Shown here one piece after another: positions 59,374 through 64,000 of a stretch of 64,000 bases of DNA. The DNA comes from Pontibacter akesuensis (GTDB taxonomy: Bacteria; Bacteroidota; Bacteroidia; Cytophagales; Hymenobacteraceae). The notes under the pieces were generated by a model, which was given only the letters and a program-made list of their open reading frames with translations, had not been told where the DNA came from and made no database searches. Each line of letters begins with the position of its first letter. Within the stretch, counting starts at the first letter, position 1. A program made the position numbers and the translations under genes. Where the stretch lies: assembly GCF_001611675.1 (NCBI RefSeq), contig NZ_CP014766.1, positions 620,001 to 684,000 on the forward strand. Direction: 5' to 3'.

Positions 59374-59420
59374 AGGCACTTTTGTGTATATTCTCCCTCC
59401 TGCTCCCCGTATGCAACCTT

Positions 59421-60116
59421 ATGCAACAAACAGCCATGTTGATCTTCCTTCTGTTGTACCGTGGACTAATGGGCCTTTTGGGCCTGATACTGCTGTTCCT
59501 GCTGTCGGCTTTTGTTGGAAGCAGCCTCACCGTTAACAGCAGCTATGCACAGGCCAAGCGACAGGGAAATGAAGTGGAAATCTTTGTTACCTCCAATGGC
59601 GTGCACACCAGTCTGGTGCTGCCCGTGTCCACCCCCTACATCGACTGGCGCGAGAAGCTGCCGCTGCACCAATTCGCCCAGGTAGATAGCAGCTACAGGT
59701 ACCTGGCCTTTGGCTGGGGCGACCGCAGGTTCTTTATGCAAACACCGGAGTGGAGCGATCTGAAACCAGGTGTGGCGCTGCAAGCTGCCTTCTGGCCTAC
59801 CCCCACCGCCATGCATGTGCGCTACATCCGCTCCAGGCTAATCCCTAACAGGCAGCAACAGCCTATACTTGTTTCGCCGGAAGAGTACCGCCGCCTTATC
59901 CAGTTTATCGAAGCCTCATTTGTACAGCAAGACACCGTTTACGCGCACATCCCAGAATCCGGCTACACAAAGTACGACACTTTTTATGAGGCGCACGGCA
60001 AATACTACCTGCTCAAAAACTGCAACAACTGGGTAAACGAGGGATTGAAAAGCATGGGCCACAAGGCCGCGTGGTGGGCGCCGCTCCCGTTCTCGGTTAT
60101 GCGCCACCTGCGTTAA
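59421..60116 (+). CDS. TIGR02117 / DUF2459 family membrane-anchored protein
   Basis: The 231-residue protein has an N-terminal membrane helix (about 10-35). The remainder matches TIGR02117: FVTSNGVHTSLVLPV, FGWGDRRFFMQTPEW, HVRYIRSR and LKNCNNWVNEGLKSMG, a cysteine-protease-like (NlpC/P60-related) arrangement with conserved His and Asn-Cys. Function unknown. The start may also be 59436 (MLIFLLLYRG); the frame continues upstream into the terminator of the RNA, so it is transcribed separately. Confidence 0.85.
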   Translation: MQQTAMLIFLLLYRGLMGLLGLILLFLLSAFVGSSLTVNSSYAQAKRQGNEVEIFVTSNGVHTSLVLPVSTPYIDWREKLPLHQFAQVDSSYRYLAFGWGDRRFFMQTPEWSDLKPGVALQAAFWPTPTAMHVRYIRSRLIPNRQQQPILVSPEEYRRLIQFIEASFVQQDTVYAHIPESGYTKYDTFYEAHGKYYLLKNCNNWVNEGLKSMGHKAAWWAPLPFSVMRHLR

Positions 60117-60154
60117 CAGAAAGAGCCCCGAACAATGCCGGAGCTCTTTCTGTT
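60115..60154. terminator. Bidirectional terminator between TIGR02117 and pirin genes
   Basis: AACAGAAAGAGC pairs with GCTCTTTCTGTT (60115-60126 with 60143-60154), with CCG/CGG inside. Confidence 0.85.
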
Positions 60155-60172
60155 GATTTCACTTTATACTTG

Positions 60173-60886
60173 TTAGCGCATCGGCACTTCCAGCAGCAGC
60201 AGTTCTGCATTGCCAGCTGCTTTGATGCTGAAACTGTCCGTATCGCTGATTCCCATGCCGTCGCGCTTGCTGAGCATTTCGCCGTCAATCGTTACTTCAC
60301 CCTCCAGCACAAAGGCGTACACGCCGTTGCCTGATTTGTGCAGCTTGTAGTTCTCCGCGAAACCGCTTTCTAGGCTGCCGAGGGTAAACCAGGCATCCTG
60401 GTTAATCCACACGGCGCCACCTTCTTTATCGGGGGCCACGACGGTTTGCAGTTTATTCTTGCGGTCTTCCGGGTTAAAGGCCTTTTGCTCGTAGCGCGGA
60501 GTGATGTCCTGCTCTTTTGGGAATACCCAGATCTGCAGGAAGTTCACCTCATCGGTTTTGGAGCCGTTAAACTCTGAATGCGTGAGGCCGCTGCCAGCCG
60601 ACATAATCTGCACTTCGTTTGTGCGGATTACCTCCTTTGTGCCGGTGCTGTCCTGGTGCGCCAACGACCCCTTCAGCGGGATGGAAATAATCTCCATGTT
60701 GTCGTGCGGGTGCGCGCCGAAGCCCATTCCCGGTGCCACCACGTCGTCGTTCAGCACGCGCAACAGGCCAAAGCCCATCCGCTCAGGGTTATGGTAACGG
60801 GCAAAGCTGAAGGTGTGGTGTGAGTCGAGCCAGCCGTGGTTGGCATGCCCACGGGTATCGGCTTTATGTATGATTTTCTTGCTCAT
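60173..60886 (-). CDS. Pirin family protein (bicupin, YhaK-like)
   Basis: The 237-residue protein carries the pirin N-terminal cupin: GWLDSHHTFSFARYHNPERM, GFGAHPHDNMEIISIPLKG (metal His residues) and MSAGSGLTHSEFN. The C-terminal cupin (GVYAFVLEGEVTIDGE) is normal. Some homologues show quercetin 2,3-dioxygenase activity. It lies 18 bases after the nitroreductase gene, in the same operon. Confidence 0.9.
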   Translation of the reverse strand: MSKKIIHKADTRGHANHGWLDSHHTFSFARYHNPERMGFGLLRVLNDDVVAPGMGFGAHPHDNMEIISIPLKGSLAHQDSTGTKEVIRTNEVQIMSAGSGLTHSEFNGSKTDEVNFLQIWVFPKEQDITPRYEQKAFNPEDRKNKLQTVVAPDKEGGAVWINQDAWFTLGSLESGFAENYKLHKSGNGVYAFVLEGEVTIDGEMLSKRDGMGISDTDSFSIKAAGNAELLLLEVPMR

Positions 60887-60904
60887 AGTTCTGTGTTTTG
60901 AGTA

Positions 60905-61489
60905 TTATTGCTGATTCCATTCTCCCTTGAACGCTAGCTCACTTAGCGGCTTGCGCTGACGCGGTGCCAACTCACGGGTTTTCAGTCCTTCAGGCAAAGA
61001 CTCCGGATCGCCGGCATAACCTACCGCGCCCATCGCCACGGGTTCAAAACCTTCCGGAATTCCCAGCACCACTTGTGCGCGGGCAGCATCGTAACCGCCC
61101 ATTAGGTGCACGTGCAGGCCCATATCTGTTGCCTGAAGCAGGATGTTGCCGGTAGCAAGACCTACATCATGCAAGGCAACGCTGTTTAGCTTGCCGTTGA
61201 AGTCGTAGTTCTTCTTGGCCACCGTAATAAATAAGGCTGATGCGTTTTTGGCCCAGCTGTTGCCCTCTACCAGGCAGCTAAACAATTTATCAAAGGCCTC
61301 CCGGTTCTCTTTGGTGGCATAGATAAAGCGCCAGGGCTGCTCGTTCATGGCCGAAGGTGCCCACCGGGCTGCCTCGAACAGCGTCTCCATCTGCTCCTCG
61401 CTTACCGATTCGTTTGTGAAGGCGCGAGGGCTCCAGCGGCTCTCAATAAGTTGGTGCACTGCGATTTTATTTTCTGTGGATGTTGCCAT
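60905..61489 (-). CDS. Nitroreductase family protein
   Basis: The 194-residue flavoprotein begins with the FMN-binding pattern LIESRWSPRAFTNE and has ARWAPSAMNEQPWRFI, VALHDVGLATGNILLQA and MGAVGYAGD, typical of NfsA/NfnB-like nitroreductases. It reduces nitro compounds or quinones with NAD(P)H. Together with pirin downstream and a palindrome-rich promoter it suggests a stress-inducible redox operon. Confidence 0.9.
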   Translation of the reverse strand: MATSTENKIAVHQLIESRWSPRAFTNESVSEEQMETLFEAARWAPSAMNEQPWRFIYATKENREAFDKLFSCLVEGNSWAKNASALFITVAKKNYDFNGKLNSVALHDVGLATGNILLQATDMGLHVHLMGGYDAARAQVVLGIPEGFEPVAMGAVGYAGDPESLPEGLKTRELAPRQRKPLSELAFKGEWNQQ

Positions 61490-61571
61490 ACAATATTTTA
61501 GCTATTGGGTATTTTGTTCAATTTATCTTAACTCCTGCCACCCTGAAATTGTTATTGTAGCACCGGATATA

Positions 61572-61603
61572 CAAATTTAATGTACATACATTTAATGTAC
61601 AAA
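61572..61603 (-). promoter_or_regulatory. Nitroreductase-pirin promoter with overlapping TGTACA operator
   Basis: On the minus strand TTTG (61603-61600), 20 bases, TAAATTTG (61579-61572) is a perfect match to the Bacteroidota -33/-7 pattern. Between the boxes TTTAATGTACA occurs twice (61576 and 61591), each with a TGTACA palindrome, 15 bases apart. This is where a repressor would block polymerase. Confidence 0.6.
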
Positions 61604-61799
61604 CATTTCATTAGAAAAGTTTCGCTACGGTGAAATTTTAAGATCCAGATTGTGGCCAGGCGCCCTTCGCGGCATATAAAAAGTAGAATAGTGAAAATTA
61701 TCCGGCTAAATTAGTCCATTTATATAATCTAATACATATATTAGTGACTTCATCTGATTCGCACCTCAACCGCTACGGTACTTTAGAATATCCCCGCAC
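61604..61799. other. Gap before the aminotransferase-GRAS gene
   Basis: No gene. CTAATA-CATA-TATTAG (61729-61744) is a small inverted repeat 56 bases before the next ATG, in operator position. No TAnnTTTG box is clear. Confidence 0.4.
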
Positions 61800-63947
61800 A
61801 TGAAAACAGCCAGCATTGCCGCCTACAACGGCTCATCGAATGAAAACCTTTTCGGCGTATCGGCACAGGTTACCGCCGCGCTCCAGGAAGCCCTGCCGCA
61901 AATCTACGCTTACCCTATGCCGGATGCCGCTCCCCTGCGAGCCGCAGTGGCCGACCATGTTGGTGTTAATCCGGAGCAGCTTGTAGTGGGCAGCGGATCA
62001 GCTGAGCTTATCTCGCTGCTGGTGCGCAGCTATTGCCAGCCTTTTAGCCAGTGCAACGTGGTGTCGGTGGCGCCAACGTACCCGCTGTACCAGATGGAGG
62101 CTGAGGCGCTTGGCGTACAGTTTAAGCAGGCCCCGCTCAACAGCAGGTATGCCTACGATTTACCTGGCATGCTGCGGCAGATTGACGCTGAAACGCGTAT
62201 TCTCTTTTTATCAAACCCGAACAACCCAACAGGCGGCTACCTGACTAAAACGGAGCTGGAGTGGCTGCTAAGGGAGGTGCCACCACACGTGCTGCTGGTG
62301 ATGGATGAGGCCTACCTGGAGTACGTGTCTGCCCCCGATTATGCCAATGCCCTGCCCTACCTGCCGCAACACGAAAACCTGGTGGTGCTCCGAACTTTCT
62401 CCAAAGCCTACGGATTAGCCTCGCTGCGTGTAGGCTACCTGATTGCTCAGCAGCAGGTGGTGTGCAGGATTATGGCCGTGAAGCAGCCGTTTAACGTGAA
62501 CCAGTTGGCGCAGATCGCTGCCCACGCCGCCCTTTACGACCAGAAGCACCTGCACCACACGCTCGAGCAAACGCACATAGGCAAAGGTCATTTACAGCAT
62601 TTGATGCAATTGGAGGGCGTGCAGTGGTGGCCATCGGAAGGCAACTTTCTGTTTGTGGATGCCGGACTGCCTGCCCGGCAACTGGCTGAGCCACTCCTGG
62701 AAAACGGCATCCAGGTGCGCTACACCGACAGCAACTATAATTTCCGGATCACGGTTGGCACACCGGCGCACCAGCAGCACCTGCGCGAGCAGCTCCATGC
62801 CATCCTCTCCCCTGAGAGCATATGGCCCAATAAAGTGCTCGCCCAGATTCTTAAAACAGGCTATACGCTTTCGAAAACAGACGATGTGTTTCAGGCCCTG
62901 GCTACTGTGTCTGAACTAGCTGAAACGGCCAATAACATTGGCACGGCTGCCGAACGCATTGCCCTGGCCTTTGCGCGCGCCTTCAGCAGTTGCCTCGGCC
63001 CGGAGGGGAACCAACATACCGGCAACCTGTACAGCAGCACTTTTGGCGAAACGGATATGATCTCGGCTTTTAACGTGCTGGTAAAATCAACGCCACTCGT
63101 TACGTTCGGCCACCACTTTGGCAACCTGGCCATTGCCGAGACCACTGCTGGAGCTTCCGAAATCCATATCCTGGACCTGGGCATTGGCGGTGGGTTGCAG
63201 TGGCTGCACCTACTGGAGCTATTTGCCGCGCGTGGAGAAAGCGCCCCGAAGATTCGCATTACGGGGGTAGATATTCCTTCTGCTGTTGGCGCACCAGATA
63301 AAAAACTGCAGCAAACAGGCAAAATGCTAACACAGCATGCAGAAAAGCTTGGCCTTCGGTTTAGTTATACGGCCATTGCCCAGCGGCTGGAGGTAGTGAA
63401 CCTGCGTAAGATTTATACCGCCGAAAACGAGGTGCTGGTGGTAAACTCTGCCTTCACGCTGCACCACCTGCCCGACCATCTGCTGGGGCCTGTGGACTAC
63501 CGCGACAGAATACTGCAACAGATTAAAGCGTTACAGCCCGCCATACTTACGCTCACCGAGCCAGACTCTGAGCACAACAAGCTGCGCTTCCTGCCACGCC
63601 TGCGGGAGTCGCTGCGCCATTACTACACCGTTTTTGATGCCCTGGACACACTGCTCCCCCGACTAATGCCTGAGCGCCAGATCATTGAGCAGGAGTTTTT
63701 CGGGCGCGAGATCATCAACGTTATTTCCTGTGAGAAACTGCAGCGCGTGGAGCGCCACGAGCGCCACGAAGCCTGGATGCACCGCCTCATCCGAAACGGC
63801 TTCGCCCCGGCGCCCATCAAAGACTCTGCAATCCAGATAAAAGAGAATTTGAAGCTGCACGTAAACTTTTCAGTACAACCGAACGGCGCTGGTAATACCT
63901 TGCGCTGGAAAGAGACTCCGGTTGTCGCCGCTACGGCATGGGTATAG
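61800..63947 (+). CDS. HisC-like PLP aminotransferase fused to a GRAS methyltransferase-like domain
   Basis: The 715-residue protein has two parts. Residues 1-345 are a class I/II aminotransferase of the histidinol-phosphate type: SNPNNPTG (138-145), Asp169 in VMDEAYLEY, PLP Lys202 in RTFSKAYGLASLRVGY and the substrate Arg316 in FRITVG. Residues about 350-715 match plant GRAS proteins: VHIID-like IHILDLGIGGGLQW (455-468), RITGVDIP, PFYRE-like FLPRLRESLRHYY (about 597-611), EFFGREIINVISC and RVERHERHEAWMHRL (649 on), and the SAW ending LRWKETPVVAATAWV. Both parts are in one frame with no stop between. The GxGxGG loop suggests real SAM binding. Substrate unknown; transamination plus methylation of an amine or amino acid would fit. 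Confidence 0.85.
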   Translation: MKTASIAAYNGSSNENLFGVSAQVTAALQEALPQIYAYPMPDAAPLRAAVADHVGVNPEQLVVGSGSAELISLLVRSYCQPFSQCNVVSVAPTYPLYQMEAEALGVQFKQAPLNSRYAYDLPGMLRQIDAETRILFLSNPNNPTGGYLTKTELEWLLREVPPHVLLVMDEAYLEYVSAPDYANALPYLPQHENLVVLRTFSKAYGLASLRVGYLIAQQQVVCRIMAVKQPFNVNQLAQIAAHAALYDQKHLHHTLEQTHIGKGHLQHLMQLEGVQWWPSEGNFLFVDAGLPARQLAEPLLENGIQVRYTDSNYNFRITVGTPAHQQHLREQLHAILSPESIWPNKVLAQILKTGYTLSKTDDVFQALATVSELAETANNIGTAAERIALAFARAFSSCLGPEGNQHTGNLYSSTFGETDMISAFNVLVKSTPLVTFGHHFGNLAIAETTAGASEIHILDLGIGGGLQWLHLLELFAARGESAPKIRITGVDIPSAVGAPDKKLQQTGKMLTQHAEKLGLRFSYTAIAQRLEVVNLRKIYTAENEVLVVNSAFTLHHLPDHLLGPVDYRDRILQQIKALQPAILTLTEPDSEHNKLRFLPRLRESLRHYYTVFDALDTLLPRLMPERQIIEQEFFGREIINVISCEKLQRVERHERHEAWMHRLIRNGFAPAPIKDSAIQIKENLKLHVNFSVQPNGAGNTLRWKETPVVAATAWV

Positions 63948-64000
63948 GGTTGGGCTTAATCTTTAAATAGTTGAAGGTGGTGGAAAAACCCACCCCTGCC
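63948..64000. other. Start of a dispersed repeat at the window edge
   Basis: AAACCCACCCCTGCC (63986-64000) matches 43513-43527 at 14 of 15 bases; the element probably continues beyond the window. Confidence 0.5.

Noticed and set aside
238-60170. AAGTATA as an ordinary promoter element
   Set aside because: Many copies lie deep inside genes in both orientations, and the promoter boxes here follow TAnnTTTG. Promoter function cannot explain the distribution.
1-64000. CRISPR array, prophage, transposase, rRNA or tRNA genes
   Set aside because: No regularly spaced direct repeats, no integrase or transposase frames, and no rRNA or tRNA-like segments were seen.

Overview
The window reads as chromosomal DNA of a Bacteroidota bacterium, most likely order Cytophagales and family Hymenobacteraceae (Pontibacter-like). 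The phylum call rests on TAnnTTTG (-7) promoter elements before many genes, near absence of Shine-Dalgarno sequences, a TonB receptor followed by a DUF4249 lipoprotein, 800-residue double-FtsX permeases and a YpdA-type bacillithiol reductase. The genus is an inference from general resemblance. There are no rRNA or tRNA genes, phage genes, transposases or CRISPR arrays.

Layout. 0-16 kb: the edge of a divergent response regulator, then an efflux/lipoprotein-export type operon (MacA/HlyD-like adaptor, MacB/LolD-like ATPase, three FtsX permeases), a 34-residue-repeat secreted protein, DoxX, an M61 peptidase and a TolC-type outer membrane protein. The adaptor, ATPase, permeases and TolC could form one tripartite machine. 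16-20.7 kb: TonB receptor with DUF4249 partner, CPBP membrane protease, small secreted protein. 20.7-38.5 kb, mostly minus strand: purine nucleoside phosphorylase, SppA, RarA, AI-2E family permease, (plus) EamA transporter, RhlE-type helicase, extradiol dioxygenase, YpdA, GNAT, a response regulator with a kinase-like protein lacking an ATPase domain, an AhpD-like protein, a fatty acid desaturase, dihydrolipoyl dehydrogenase and an M23 peptidase. 38.7-53.3 kb, mostly plus: FabG, a VWA-type membrane protein, acetyltransferases, a pseudouridine synthase, an alpha/beta hydrolase, M28 peptidase, a small AT-rich possibly cassette-like island, an LLM oxidoreductase, a duplicated-motif lipoprotein and PriA. 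53.7-64 kb: two paralogous small membrane proteins, a DASS transporter, DinB, M14 carboxypeptidase, a candidate structured RNA, a TIGR02117 protein, pirin and nitroreductase, and finally an unusual aminotransferase-GRAS fusion.

Three things stand out. First, the 715-residue protein at 61800-63947 joins a HisC-like PLP aminotransferase to a GRAS domain, a family best known from plant gibberellin signalling, and its SAM-binding glycine loop looks intact. Second, the heptamer AAGTATA / TATACTT occurs about 90 times (about 8 expected at equal base frequencies), in every reading frame, on both strands and between genes, so some selection or spread acts on the DNA word itself. Third, the 59.1-59.4 kb gap carries a promoter, a set of mutually consistent stems and an intrinsic terminator without an ORF, which looks like an unassigned structured RNA. 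Intergenic regions also hold several families of short palindromic repeats.
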